This document shows, piece by piece, positions 53,962 to 64,000 of a DNA stretch of 64,000 nucleotides. Each line of letters begins with the position of its first letter. Position 1 is the stretch's first letter. Under the pieces are notes generated by a model. The model searched no databases. It saw only the letters and a list, made by a program, of their open reading frames with translations, and had not been told where the DNA came from. The stretch comes from Agrypnia vestita (Eukaryota; Arthropoda; Insecta; Trichoptera; Phryganeidae), in NCBI GenBank assembly GCA_016648135.1, contig JADDOH010011295.1, positions 1-64,000 on the forward strand. The letters run 5' to 3'. The position numbers and the translations under genes were made by a program.

Positions 53962-54290
53962 CTAATCGGGTCGGGAGCCTATCGGACAGCACTCTTCCAC
54001 CGCTCTCTGCGCTGCGCTGTCTGATACTTGGTACCGATCTTTCTTTGCAGAAACTGCATTCACGCTTATCGTATTCTCCTGTCCTATAGGCCTTCTTCTA
54101 TTTGGCACTGACGAGAAAATCTGTTGAGACAGTCTTTCATCTCTATTGCTGATGATAATACGTCTGAGCCAACTTAGCAAAGATTTTTGTATTTGGAGTA
54201 CCGGCGGTTTCATCCCAAGTTCATCTCGAATGACGTCATTCGTAATTTGATCTCTTGACGAATTAAGGTCACCCTCGCTACTCTCTTGGA
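53962..54290 (-). pseudogene. LINE ORF2 C-terminal fragment
   Basis: The minus strand reads RDQITNDVIRDELGMKPPVL then QIQKSLLSWLRRIIISNRDE and RLSQQIFSSVPNRRRPIGQ. This matches the pattern RDRIRN..IR.ELG...L...I....L.W.GH..RM...R....V....NGRRPRGRP found at the C-terminus of insect LINE proteins. The GH..RM part is eroded to RIIISN. The upstream polymerase domain is absent. Confidence 0.6.
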
Positions 54291-54299
54291 TATCTTAGG

Positions 54300-55780
54300 C
54301 AATGATATAATAAACTGCAGCTACGTTACAAGCGTGAAATCTTGGCAACCCAAAAGTAATGCCTTGCATTCGTAATCGAACGGACCTTCTTTGTGATCGG
54401 GCGCGACGCTACGCCGAAAAAAGTCCCGGGGAAAAAGGAACAGAGTATCGTACACTATTTTAAGAATGAGTATGTTATTTTAGTCACCGTGACTTCAAAT
54501 TACCTGATTTCTGTCTAAACGCAGAGCGTTTGTGAAATAAGTGTGCCGTGGTTTGTTGTCTGTTTCAATGCAATATTTGCTACATATGATAGTCGGCTAG
54601 TATGGGAATAACGTGCCTATATTATAATACGTCAATGATCTTAGGTATGCCTGTAGCCAGGATTCTCGGCCGATTTCTTCCCGTCGGTGTCCAAAGTTTA
54701 TGGTCGTATGCCACAGACGAGGGCGAATACTGACTTGAAAATTGCTAGTTTTGTGTTGCTGTTGAGCACTGTTTTTCTTATGGCTCAGGCACCTGGTGTG
54801 GAATAACTGCTATAGGTCGACCACAATCAGAAGACCATTCCTTAGCTTTGTCCGGTAAGAAGAAAGCGGGGGAAAGTTTCCTGGCAAGCCCGTATTACAA
54901 GCCTCAATATGATATTCCAAATAAATGTATATTTTTTAGTTTAAAAAAGGTTACTTACTTACTAGAAAAACTTATTTTGAGTTCATTTTTTGCGTCGTAA
55001 CAACACACTAATTTTTGAGCCTATCATCCCTCTGTTTTTTTTACAAGATTTTTTTTGTTATTACGTACACTGGCGCAGTGTTCTTCGCGCAGTTACAGAC
55101 ATTTCTTTTTCCGCCGTGCATAATATCGCAGACACTTTTAATTGCGTTCCGGCCGCCTCCCCCCCCTGCGATCGAGTTACCCCATCTTGACTCCCCCTCC
55201 GAGGCCACTCGACCGCACGCCCCGCCGCCGCTGGCTCCGGCCCTGCAACGTGACACTTGGAAGGGTTGAACTTCATCATCGTTAGGGGCTGTTTGCGTAA
55301 AACCTCTTGTGAAGCCCTCCCTTTTTCTGTGTTGACTCAACGAATAGTGTTTTAATTACAGTGTACGTGTTACCCTCAATCGGTGAAGGAAATTGAAGAG
55401 TAAATCAGTAAATTGACTAAATGGAGTATTTTTTAAATTATTTATTATTATTAAAATGCTGCGTACGTAAAAATTAACCTCTTCTCTAATATAAAAACAA
55501 TTCATCGATTTACATACGACCTACCTAAATGATCATTAAATGGGAATGTATAAACTATTCAATCTCTACATGAGTTGAAGTATTAAACTGATTAAATGAT
55601 AAATAGAAAAAAATGCATGGATTGGATGGAAATACAAATAATTAATTGATTAGAATAAGTAAACGCGGTTGTATCGGGAATATTGGGAGGAGGGAAGAAG
55701 CCTTATTGCCTTTTGCATAAATTTTTTAACAACTGCTTTTATTATTTACCTTAAAATCGCAAAAATGTACGTACACGCCT
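54300..55780. other. no gene recognised; GC-rich patch and F4 fragment
   Basis: 55140-55260 is GC-rich (CCGGCCGCCTCCCCCCCCTG). 55528-55590 repeats part of the F4 foldback at 17810 (ATCTCTACATGAGTTGAAGT). No gene is supportable. Confidence 0.45.
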
Positions 55781-55799
55781 CAAGCCGAAACGGGTAGAA

Positions 55800-55950
55800 A
55801 ATATCGGTAAAACACGGGCCGGCCATCTTGAAGCACGATGGAGCGACGATATCAGAAGGGTGGCGGCCAACATATGCAAGTAGATGAGAAAAGCTGAAGA
55901 TGGAGAACTGTTGATCCTCGGGGGAGGCATGTCCCCAACAGACTGATTGT
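55800..55950 (+). pseudogene. RTE-like LINE C-terminal remnant
   Basis: KTRAGHLEARWSDDIRRVAA then NICK-stop-MRKAEDGELLIL. The RWSDDIRRVA..(W)MRKAED block corresponds to RW.DDI...AG..WMR in the better copy at 37075-37505. One stop codon and a lost tail. Confidence 0.6.
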
Positions 55951-56140
55951 AATGTTGAGGATTTACTATAATGCAGTTTTCAATTAAATTTTGATAGACC
56001 TTACATAAAAACTGTAATTTCTACGCCTTTCCACAAAACTACCAATCATTATGACTTGATAACCAGTGGGTTCCTATTCATGATGTCGTTGGCTAGAACT
56101 GTCTTGAGTTTCATGGTCTTCGTCAAGGTGGATTGTACTC

Positions 56141-56183
56141 ATTGCCTGATACACTTTCTGCTACAGAAAGTGTATCAGGCAAT
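56141..56183. repeat. perfect hairpin, 20-bp arms, 3-nt loop
   Basis: ATTGCCTGATACACTTTCTG, CTA, then the exact complement. A further outer pair ACTCATTGC / GCAATGAGT encloses it asymmetrically (56136 and 56216). Confidence 0.85.
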
Positions 56184-56229
56184 TTCGGTCTTTTTCGGTC
56201 TCAACGCCTCTTTTTGCAATGAGTAGTCA

Positions 56230-57150
56230 GATTTCTGCAATAGTAATAATAATTTTGAAGACATAGTGAATATATTATGACAATTATATTATACATTTTT
56301 TATCTAAAATAAAACCATTTTCAATCAGTGAAATTATTTCATTATAATTATTGTTTGTCCATCACTATAATATGTGTAGTATAGTATATTTGAACAAATG
56401 TTTTTGATAGGGCAGTCTGCATTCACGTTCCACTCGACTGTGAGATTTTCTTTTCGGCGAAGTCTTTGAGAAATCACAAATGGAAAATCAGTTTTAAATT
56501 TCCGACTGTTCCCAAACACGGGTTGTACACAATTGTTTGTTTCGCACATTTATACGAATTATCAAGTTTTTTCATAAATTTTAACAACATGGTATAATAG
56601 CGGCGTTGATAACTTAATTTAATCACGAAACAAATATATTTGTTTATGTTAATAATTGATTTTATATCTGAAAGCTTATAAATATGATTTATAGCCGTCG
56701 CAGTTTCCAAAAATGTGTGGAATGTTGCGCAGTATTTTAAAGACGGTTGTGGTATGTGGACTATGTTAATAACGAAGAAACAGATGTACTAATTGAGTGT
56801 GAACTGAACGAATTTGAGGGTCACAACGTATAACATATAAATGCATGTAAGATTTTTTCTACAAAAACTGGTCCACATTTTATATTTTGTTATAATACCT
56901 ACAGATTTTAAAATAAAATTTCAACATTATATGAGAAACGGCTGTTTTTTTAATTCCTTCATTGATCTCTATTACGCCTCAAAAATTTTATTTCAAAAAC
57001 GTTTACGTTATCAATTAAAATTCTAGCGCATGCCTGCACACGAACTCATTCTTCTTAGTTAGTAACCTTGTTTCCGATGCATATTTAAGCTTTGGCCTTA
57101 TTATAAGCATTTTATAGACTGCATGCAATTTTTGGTATTTAATTTCTGAG
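56230..57150. other. no gene recognised
   Basis: AT-rich non-coding DNA with only short motif-free frames. Confidence 0.5.
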
Positions 57151-57153
57151 TAT

Positions 57154-57652
57154 ACAGAGTGTCTAGCGAAAACTTTACAGGTGGATTCCTGACTTGAAAA
57201 TGAGTCAAAAATGTTCAAGCAATCATGACCTAATATTTATAGTTATGTTGATATGCAATATCAAAATTTGCATTTTTTTTCAATATTTTCAACATATTTT
57301 TTGAAAAAAGTTAAACTATCATTACATTACAGTAACTTGTTATTATCATTACAGAAACTTATATCGATTATGAAAAATTCATTCGCTTTAACTTTAATTT
57401 TTTGTAAGGTTTTTATCATTTTACTTGATTCGCATTGAAGCGAATGATTTTTTCATAAGCGATATAAGCGATAGTTCAACTTTTTCCAAAAAATAAGTCA
57501 GAAATATTGAAAAAAAAATGCAAATTTTGATATTGCATATCTCCATAACTATTAATATTAGGTCATGGTTGCTTGAACATTTTCGACTAATTTTCAAGGC
57601 AGAAATCCATCTGTAAAGTTTTCGATACTAGTTAGTTATGAGACACACTTTA
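57154..57652. mobile_element. foldback family F1, second near-full-length copy
   Basis: Left ACAGAGTGTCTAGCGAAAAC, TTTACAGGTGGATTCCTG; right complement AAAGTGTGTCTCATAACTAA, CGAAAACTTTACAGATGGAT. Internal arms as in the 29459 copy (ATATGCAATATCAAAATTTG; TTGAAAAAAGTTAAACTATC; CTTATATCGATTATGAAAAA). A short internal duplication of ATTACAGTAACTT is present near 57335. No coding content. Confidence 0.8.
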
Positions 57653-57659
57653 TGAACGT

Positions 57660-58645
57660 ATAGTATTATGCTAAAAACTATTTGTAAGTTTTTCGTTCTG
57701 TCAACCAAAATCCATATTATAAAGGTTATGCTTATGCGTATAATTTAGGGAAGATTAAACTAAACATAAAATATATTATTTTAATTTTCTGGAAATTTAA
57801 TTTTGTTGTACACACAGGTTATTTTTCACTTTTATAGTAGTTACAGAATGACTCAACGTTCGTATAGTACAAAGTTTAATTTAGTGAAAGTAAAAATAAT
57901 AATGTTTGCACTAAAAAGTAATTGCCATATCAATCAATATATTGAATTTTTAACTCCATATTTTTATTTGCATAATACACACAAAGCGTTCATTAATAAT
58001 GATTTTCGAAAAATAGTGAATTCGTCCATCGCGCCTCTACCTCGCAATGAAAATCGTAGGCATTTTCATGAATTATTTATTGAAATACCTACAAGTCATC
58101 GATTAGTTAGTTATTTTTACATATGACCGGGTTTCGGTTGGTATTTATCGGTATTTTCGTGACTCGACGATATCGCGGTATTAAACAAATAGCCCTCTTG
58201 TCAGGCGAGCGTTACTAACTTCATCAATCACGCTCGGTCGATAGGATTTCGAACCGTTTTTTCTTCCCTCTGAATAGTACATTTTCTATTGCCGTTTCCG
58301 ATATATTGTTTCTTTTATCGGAATGGTGCCAAGGTTTGGCCATTTTATTTGATTTTTTTTCACTCGAACCACGTGGACTGGCTTCCACCACTTGTTAAGA
58401 TTAAAATTTCGGAATATCCGATACCTACGTAGCCTTCTCCGTACACTTCCCAAAAAAGTTTGTTTTTTTGTGAATTTATATGACAGTGTGATGAAAATGA
58501 ATTTTGTCGTCGGTCATTTTAATTTTTTTTATTCACTCTTCAAAAACCACAAATAATTCTGAAAACTAAATCAAAGAAAGAGAACATATTGACATAAGAC
58601 CGGTTTGCATGTGTTTCTATGCAAACTGTACAAGGCCACAAAAAT
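57660..58645. other. no gene recognised
   Basis: AT-rich. A plus-strand frame of 107 codons at 57803-58126 has no motif I know. Confidence 0.45.
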
Positions 58646-58651
58646 TCATTA

Positions 58652-59066
58652 AAAAACTAACCCATAAAAACCAAGTTTTTATTATACATACTTCCTTTCT
58701 CATTTACTAGTGGAAACTGTTTGGCGCTTAACCTATGCGTTGGGCTTACGAAAGGGAGTAGTAAAAAATTTCCAAAAATCTAAAATTATACTATAATCAG
58801 GTTTAGACGCTTCACAGTTTTTTCATACAACTTGCTCAGTTGTATGAATAAACTATTAAAAATTTGAAAAATCCAAAATTACACTATAATTATTAATTTA
58901 TTTTAACGAAAATTTGATAGATCTTTTTGATCGTCGCCACGAGTCTGCTTGCAAAGCTTTAGCTTGATTGGATCACGAGAAAAGGGTTAAAAATCGATCC
59001 AAAGTTTTTACGTCAATCAATCAATCAGACGCCACGAGTTAAAATAAAGGGAGTAAAAAGTGATAT
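58652..59066 (-). repeat. dispersed repeat R3, copy B (reverse, rearranged)
   Basis: Reverse-strand match to R3: TTGGATCGATTTTTAACCC, TGATCCAATCAAGCTAAAGC, TTTGCAAGCAGACTCGTGG, GATCTATCAAATTTTCG and ACCAAGTTTTTAT. The middle block with the GGTAGGTATAATAGG word is replaced by other AT-rich sequence with its own short inverted repeat (CATACAACTTGCTCAGTTGTATG). Confidence 0.7.
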
Positions 59067-59069
59067 GAT

Positions 59070-59420
59070 ATCACTATTTACTTCTGATTAACATATATAT
59101 TTTTTGAATAGCAGCTTGCTAAAATCCGCCACTTGCCTTGACAAAGACTACCATCCTGCACTAGTTTCTCCGATCAATCTGTTATTTCAATAAGTCCGAG
59201 CTTCAGGATCTTTTGACTTATTTGACGGTCAACCGATATTTTGTGACAATCATGACTCCATAAATATTGGAACTGGGGAAAACTAAAACATACTTTGACA
59301 TACAGACGGAATCTACCTGATTCTAGCAATTCGGCCGCTGCCGGAAGAAATTTTTTAAACTACATAGATTATTTGTTGGGTATATAAGCAAAGGCAGTAA
59401 TATCAAAAAGAAAAAAATAA
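59070..59420. other. no gene recognised
   Basis: Non-coding; nothing assigned. Confidence 0.5.
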
Positions 59421-59424
59421 TGCA

Positions 59425-59590
59425 GTCACCGGGATTAACCAATTTATAATGTGCTGAATTCGAAATTTAAAGGAAACATAGCATATAAATTTATAGAAAA
59501 TATGGTTTTGGAAGGGTTAGATACATAAAATCTAGAATTCAGTGCTTTTTAAATTAGTAATCCTAGGCGACCGCATTCAAAACGTTTTTT
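59425..59590. mobile_element. palindromic MITE F2, copy B
   Basis: AATGCAGTCACCGGGATTAA, ATAATGTGCTGAATTCGA mirrored by TAGAATTCAGTGCTT and TTAGTAATCCTAGGCGACCG then CATTC. Same arms as 14201-14370. Confidence 0.65.
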
Positions 59591-59599
59591 TTTATTATT

Positions 59600-59838
59600 T
59601 ATAATACTTGCCGCTTGCCACAGTGTCTCCCGCCTCTGTTAATGAATTTTCTCTGTGTATGAAGTAATTTGGACATCTCGGCTTCAGTCGGCATTGCACC
59701 AGTGTAAAACTGCGCCAATGAAAATTGAATGGAATTTTCTTTGCTTTAATGTCTTTAAGGCTTTGTGTTACTTCCACATAATCCTCTATACCAACTGTTA
59801 TCCTCTATCCAAATCGTGCGCCGCGACGAACTTAAGCC
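59600..59838. other. no gene recognised
   Basis: Short non-coding spacer between the F2 MITE and the Harbinger element. Confidence 0.5.
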
Positions 59839-59839
59839 A

Positions 59840-60651
59840 TGTATTCACTAGGGGACAAATCGCGAAACATTCCGCACGGCATATCGCATCAACATCTACG
59901 CTCATGTTTCGGGGACAATGACGCGGTCATTTGACGTGTACACACCGGGACTCACATATCACTTGTCGCGGAAATGTCGCCCGATGAGGTTATGATGACA
60001 GCTGCGTATCTATTTACACTTGCCGCCCGATGAGGTTATGATGACATATATCTATAGCGTATCTATTTATTTTAACGAGTTTATCGAAACGTAAGAGGAG
60101 AAAAAGGTGGTGGGTGCGAAATTACTTACTGCAAAGAGAAAGAAGGAAGGATATTCTATGCGATCTTCGAATATCTGACGGATTTTTTATCAATTTCACT
60201 CGAATGACTGATTTTGACAATTTATTACAAATAATCGTGCCTTCCATAGCCAAGCAAGACAATATTAAGGAACGCTGTCGGCCCTCACATCATTTTATTT
60301 CTATATTCACGGTTTGAAGTGTCCCACAAAATTGTACGGCTTTGGTAGAGCGCGATGAGTTGGAGAACAATTTCGTTTCTCCACATTAATGTCATGTTGA
60401 CGGATACAGCGCATGCGTCTTAGCTTGTCAACGTACCACGTGGTACTGACGCGCAGCGCGATGTCGCCGTGAGCTCGCTCGGGTGCCGTGATCTCGCTCG
60501 GGTACCGTGCGCATGACAACGTTGCCGCGGTACGTAGAAATGCTCCGCTATGTTGTGCGCGACGTCGCGGAACAGTGCGCGACGTTGCAACGTCACGTAG
60601 ACTCTATGCCGCGCGTGATGTTGAGGGACAATTTTTCCCCTAGTGAATACA
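59840..60651 (+). mobile_element. PIF/Harbinger-derived element with transposase remnant
   Basis: Inverted termini ATGTATTCACTAGGGGA at the left and its complement at the right (TTTCCCCTAGTGAATACAT), with subterminal GCACGGCATA / GCGCGGCATA. A 44-50 bp direct repeat (GCCCGATGAGGTTATGATGA) occurs at about 59980 and 60025, and a 19-bp tandem (GTGAGCTCGCTCGGGTGCC / GTGATCTCGCTCGGGTACC) at 60469-60506. A transposase N-terminal frame lies at 60069-60317. No clean 3-bp target duplication. Repeat R3 copy C starts right after the right end. Confidence 0.6.
60069..60317 (+). pseudogene. PIF/Harbinger transposase N-terminal fragment
   Basis: The frame reads RKRRKRWWVRNYLLQRERR, ILCDLRISDGFFINFTRM, DFDNLLQIIVPSIAKQDN, then IKERCRP before divergence and a stop. 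The (R/K)RWWVR start, the LR..D...F.NF.RM..T.F..LL..I.P.I.K.DT segment and their spacing are typical of the N-terminal region of animal PIF/Harbinger (HARBI1-type) transposases. The block seen separately at 27654 (ALRFYATGS...) would come next in an intact protein but is missing, as is the DDE domain. Confidence 0.7.
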
Positions 60652-60667
60652 TTATCGGTCTGCTCAC

Positions 60668-61135
60668 GGCCCGAAAAAACTTTGGATCGATTTTTGACCC
60701 TTTTCCCCTGATCCAATCGAGCTGAAACTTTGCAAGCAGACTCGTGGCGACGATCAAGAAGATCTATCAAATTTTCGTTAAAAAAATATTAATTAATTAA
60801 TTCAAATTGGAATCATTCCAAAAGTTTGATTACCAACGACGGCCTGATAACGTCACGGAATATTTAAAATTTGAATTACTCCGACGGTAGGTATAATAGG
60901 TACTTCACTACGAATTTCGAAAATTTATGACAATTAGTTCACAGATGACAGCACACTTCGGTTTTTTGGAAAGAAATCAAATAATAAAGAGATATTTTTA
61001 GAGATTTTTGACATAGATATTTGTCTAGACATGTTTCATTTTCCGTCAATCAATTATTTAATTACATGATGGTAAACTTAATTTACAAAGAAAGGGAGTA
61101 AAATAAAAACTTGGTTTTTATGGGTTAATTTTTTT
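60668..61135 (+). repeat. dispersed repeat R3, copy C
   Basis: Nearly colinear with copy A (24925): TTTGGATCGATTTTTGACCC, ATCCAATCGAGCTGAAACTT, GTCACGGAATATTTAAAATT, GGTAGGTATAATAGGTACTT, TTGTCTAGACATGTTTCATT, AAAGAAAGGGAGTAAAATAA. The left outer word (CTCGTGGCGT) is missing because the copy abuts the Harbinger-derived element. Confidence 0.8.
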
Positions 61136-61411
61136 ATAAATTGTTAGGAAAGAAGCAATTATTCAAACTTATATTTAGTTATAGATTATATTTCTTACTG
61201 TAGTACGCATTGACCTCGTTGTAATCGATTGATTTTGTCTATGTAGAGAATGTAACAATTTTTGCTGGTAATGAACGTCCAAAATATTTTTATGTTTATT
61301 TTATTATTTCATGAGCTTTGTCGGTTTCCAGAATAAAACAATAAAAAATACATTGTCGTCCAATAAAAATATTTCGTTGTACGAAGAATTTGAAATGGAC
61401 AAGTGACACAA

Positions 61412-61472
61412 GACAGGTATAGTCTTGCTCGCCTAGCGACCGGGAGGTCGGCACTTCGATCCTCGTCGTGGA
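61412..61472 (+). repeat. tRNA-like SINE head, degraded
   Basis: GCTCGCCTAGCGA, GGTCGG and CACTTCGATCC match the head at 6444-6512 in order. A-box region eroded. Confidence 0.35.
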
Positions 61473-61639
61473 GTCCGATATGTAAAATTGATAAAACCCG
61501 TGTCATACATCTTGCTTACCATTCGTTCGTTCCACGTGTCTAAACTACCCAAACGATCCTTTTTTAATCCTATTTACTATGCCAGCACGAGCATCGCACT
61601 AACTCCTAGTTTATTCATTTTTTACTTTATCTTAAATGT

Positions 61640-61946
61640 ATTCACTACATACAGTCCAGGTGATCTAATTTCTCAACTGCATTTATTTGAATTGTATCTA
61701 AAAAATGTTATCGCAGTGATACTGCAACACCACTACATCACAAGAACCACTTCACAACGTAAAATAGACGTGCCTCATATGAAGACTTTCATGACACTTC
61801 ATGCATATAGCACTGAAACTTTCCAACCTACTGGACTCGAAGACAAAAGAAATTGCATCACAAAGTCTCTTCAAAAAAAATTGCATGAATGGATGAGAGA
61901 ACATGAGGAAGAGTTTTTACAATGCCTGTATACCATTTTGGTCTGA
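61640..61946 (+). pseudogene. unassigned frame, possibly a LINE C-terminus
   Basis: Open frame 61488-61946 (152 codons). Its second half reads LFELYLKNVIAVILQHHYIT, RTTSQRKIDVPHMKTF and KSLQKKLHEWMREHEEEFLQ. The (T)R..R..DVPHM and LK..L.EW....F...F. spacing is reminiscent of CR1/Jockey C-termini, and the T-rich region that follows looks like a LINE 3' UTR. No decisive motif, so this is tentative. Confidence 0.3.
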
Positions 61947-61949
61947 AAT

Positions 61950-62870
61950 CAATTTGTATTGTAACTTTACTTTTTATTCCGAACCTATAGTGTTTTACAA
62001 CATTGCATATTTTTTGTTTTTCTCATATATATTAATTTGTGCTTTTATGTTCTTTAATTATAACAAAAAAGGTCAAACTATTTTTTTCTAATTTATTTTT
62101 AATTTATTGTACTGTTTATTTTAGTTTCTTCATTTTTTATTTTACTATTTGTTTTACGTAGGTATATCTAGCTTCTAATTTAGTTAAATTGAAAAAAATA
62201 TTAGATAAAAAAAGTTTAAAAATGAAAACTTTTACGAGAAATTGACATCTTCAATCAATGGCACATCACCATTTCTTTCATTTCATTATTTTTATAAACG
62301 ATTTCAAATTTAAATAATAGTTTTCTATTTTTTTGTGCTTATAATGGTAACGTTATGATTAATATGAAGTAAAAGCTAAAAATTTTTGCGTAAATCGATT
62401 ATATCTTCGCCAGGACAGACGCATAATAAGTGTGGTATCGGAATCGGTCGACGTTAAAATTAATCAATGTGGTTTATACAAAGTTTCTTCGTTATTATTT
62501 CGTATTAATAAAATATTTTTTATTCGTGTTCATGTTGTAGGTACTGTACAGAAACTACAATGTGTTAATCTAGGTAATCAACAACAAGTTAATCTAGGTA
62601 ACTAACTGTAACAACGCCAATCTCCAAGAAGAATCAGTTTATTTTTATCACGTCATCGTTTAGCTAAAAAATACTTATTTGACTTGTTACGACGTATTTA
62701 TGACTATACGGGATTATCGTGGTAGATACTGAGAAAAACGAAATGAACCTTTACAAAATGAATGAGAAACTTATTTATAAAATTGTCATCCCCGTCGGTA
62801 TATTTTCCCACCGCCAGCTATCAAATTTTTTCCAAACACACTCGGCAATCAATAATTACTATTAATGTCG
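61950..62870. other. no gene recognised
   Basis: AT-rich non-coding DNA. A short direct repeat (GTTAATCTAGGTAA) occurs at about 62566 and 62588. Confidence 0.5.
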
Positions 62871-62880
62871 ACCGCTAATG

Positions 62881-63012
62881 CTTTTATAAAGGGGTGTAAA
62901 AATTGCGGCCCCGAGTTGGGGTAGGTCGCGTGCGCCCCCGGCCGGGCGGAGGGGCGGAGGCCGGCGGCGGGGCGGAGGCCGGCGCCAGGCGCCCCCGCCC
63001 CCGCCCCCGCCT
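62881..63012 (-). promoter_or_regulatory. candidate minus-strand promoter: GC boxes then TATA
   Basis: On the minus strand a block of stacked GGGGGC units (62988-63012) and two copies of a GGGGCGGAGGCCGGCG-like unit (62950-62985 on plus) lie upstream of TATAAAAG (62881-62888). The order fits a GC-box plus TATA promoter. No clear initiator TCAGT and no recognisable downstream gene on the minus strand in this window, so the call is tentative. It could also be a simple-sequence expansion. Confidence 0.25.
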
Positions 63013-63019
63013 GTAATTG

Positions 63020-64000
63020 CCCCATTACGCTACCACGCGGCACATGACGAACGGTAAATTCCCGGACTGAGAATACCAACATTATTCGGAGTGTATTCAG
63101 ATTAACTGATCGGCGATTTCTCTTGTTGATATACATGATCAAATATTCAGCAGCGGTACATAGTATCACAGTCCACGTTACGGTCTGCTTACCGTTCTTT
63201 GTCTCTTTGTCTTTAGTATTTCTATTTTAAATTATCTACATTAAAAAAAAAGAAAGTATTAACAAAGTAGCCAACACAATCTATCAGACACCTTCTGCAA
63301 CTAACAATAAAAATATTGTAAACTGATTTCTAATGAATTCTATTGATAAATTGTTTGAAACCTATTCTTGGTTAAAATCTTTTAATTGTTCACTAAAAAA
63401 ACTGGATGCTTTAATTTTCCCGACCTAACCTAACCTCGGCCTCTAGAAATCGACGACATTCTTGCATATCGTCGCAGGGGAGGTTCTGTATCTGATACAG
63501 TTTCCGTAGCAATTAATAAATTGGTTTTGATCCCGACGCAAGTCGCCGGAACAGAACTCGCCGAGAGTCGAGCAAGGTGAAAGTTAAAAATAATGAGAAA
63601 AAAGGAAGAGAGATGGATGGCAAATGGGAACGATAGCGTAAACTGTATAGGATGAAAGGCAAGGGTACAGGAAGCTCGACTCACCTGCCGACGACGCTTC
63701 TTTCTTGAATTATTGATGGACGATAGTTAAATGTTATTATCTGTTAATCTGAGCCATAGTAAGTTATAATTCGTGCGATAAAATGTCTCGTCGAGCTGTT
63801 GGTTTTTAACTGGTAGGAATATGGGTAGGAGGAAGAGAGGGGGTGGTGGGGTCGTGACATGAATGGCAAAATATTCGTGGTTCGCGAATGCCATAGAAAG
63901 TGTCAAGTAGTAAAAATACTGAACAGGTTTCTTGAATAAAGTTGGTTTAATTAATGGCCAGAACGATTATTAGAATAGTCCTGAACGGCCGGTCAGAGTG
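63020..64000. other. no gene recognised
   Basis: Non-coding. CCTAACCTAACCT (TTAGG-type on the minus strand) lies at 63424. A minus-strand frame of 84 codons at 63430-63684 begins MSRASCTLAFHPIQ and has a hydrophobic stretch but no motif I know. Confidence 0.45.

Overview
The window reads as AT-rich nuclear DNA from an insect, most likely a moth or butterfly, and it is a gene-free, transposon-dense stretch (intergenic or deep-intron). The evidence is several near-identical cecropia-type mariner elements, tRNA-headed SINEs, only 3' ends of non-LTR retrotransposons, many miniature inverted-repeat elements and short TTAGG (insect telomere-type) arrays. There is no operon-like packing. I recognise no host protein-coding exon, rRNA or intact tRNA gene; the order-level assignment is inference.

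The dominant feature is one mariner family present six times: 1-1272 (-), 14773-15277 (+, truncated), 16481-17767 (-), 19081-20365 (-), 39865-41146 (+) and 47546-48831 (+). Two copies keep a full 339-residue reading frame. The 19081-20365 copy has all three catalytic aspartates (D151, D243, D278; DD34D). The 47546-48831 copy has Val in place of the first aspartate, so it should be dead. Diagnostic residues split the family into two subfamilies (copies 4 and 5 against 1, 3 and 6). A second, unrelated mariner survives as an internally deleted relic at 51688-51970.

Other DNA transposons: three short hAT-type elements with exact 8-bp target duplications (3700-4253, 4380-4890, 52862-53078); PIF/Harbinger material as transposase pieces (27654-27842; 60069-60317 inside an element at 59840-60651) and as short elements with 3-bp TTA or TAA duplications (32797-33514, 42329-42473); and several palindromic foldback families. 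The most abundant foldback family has arms of up to about 270 bp and about nine copies (best at 29459-29997 and 57154-57652).

Retroelements: 5'-truncated CR1/Jockey-like LINE ends (9690-10754; 23950-24724), RTE-like ends (37075-37505; 55800-55950), other LINE ORF2 tails (18003-18349; 30264-30411; 31493-31718; 53962-54290; traces at 53235 and 61640), a Penelope-like GIY-YIG endonuclease piece (31235-31492), and at least three SINE families.

The remaining DNA is non-coding. GC-rich patches of 100-250 bp without convincing reading frames recur through it (for example 4930-5165, 28985-29180, 50820-51065, 62905-63012). They are candidate regulatory or conserved non-coding elements. One, near 62.9 kb, has stacked GC boxes upstream of a TATAAAAG on the minus strand.
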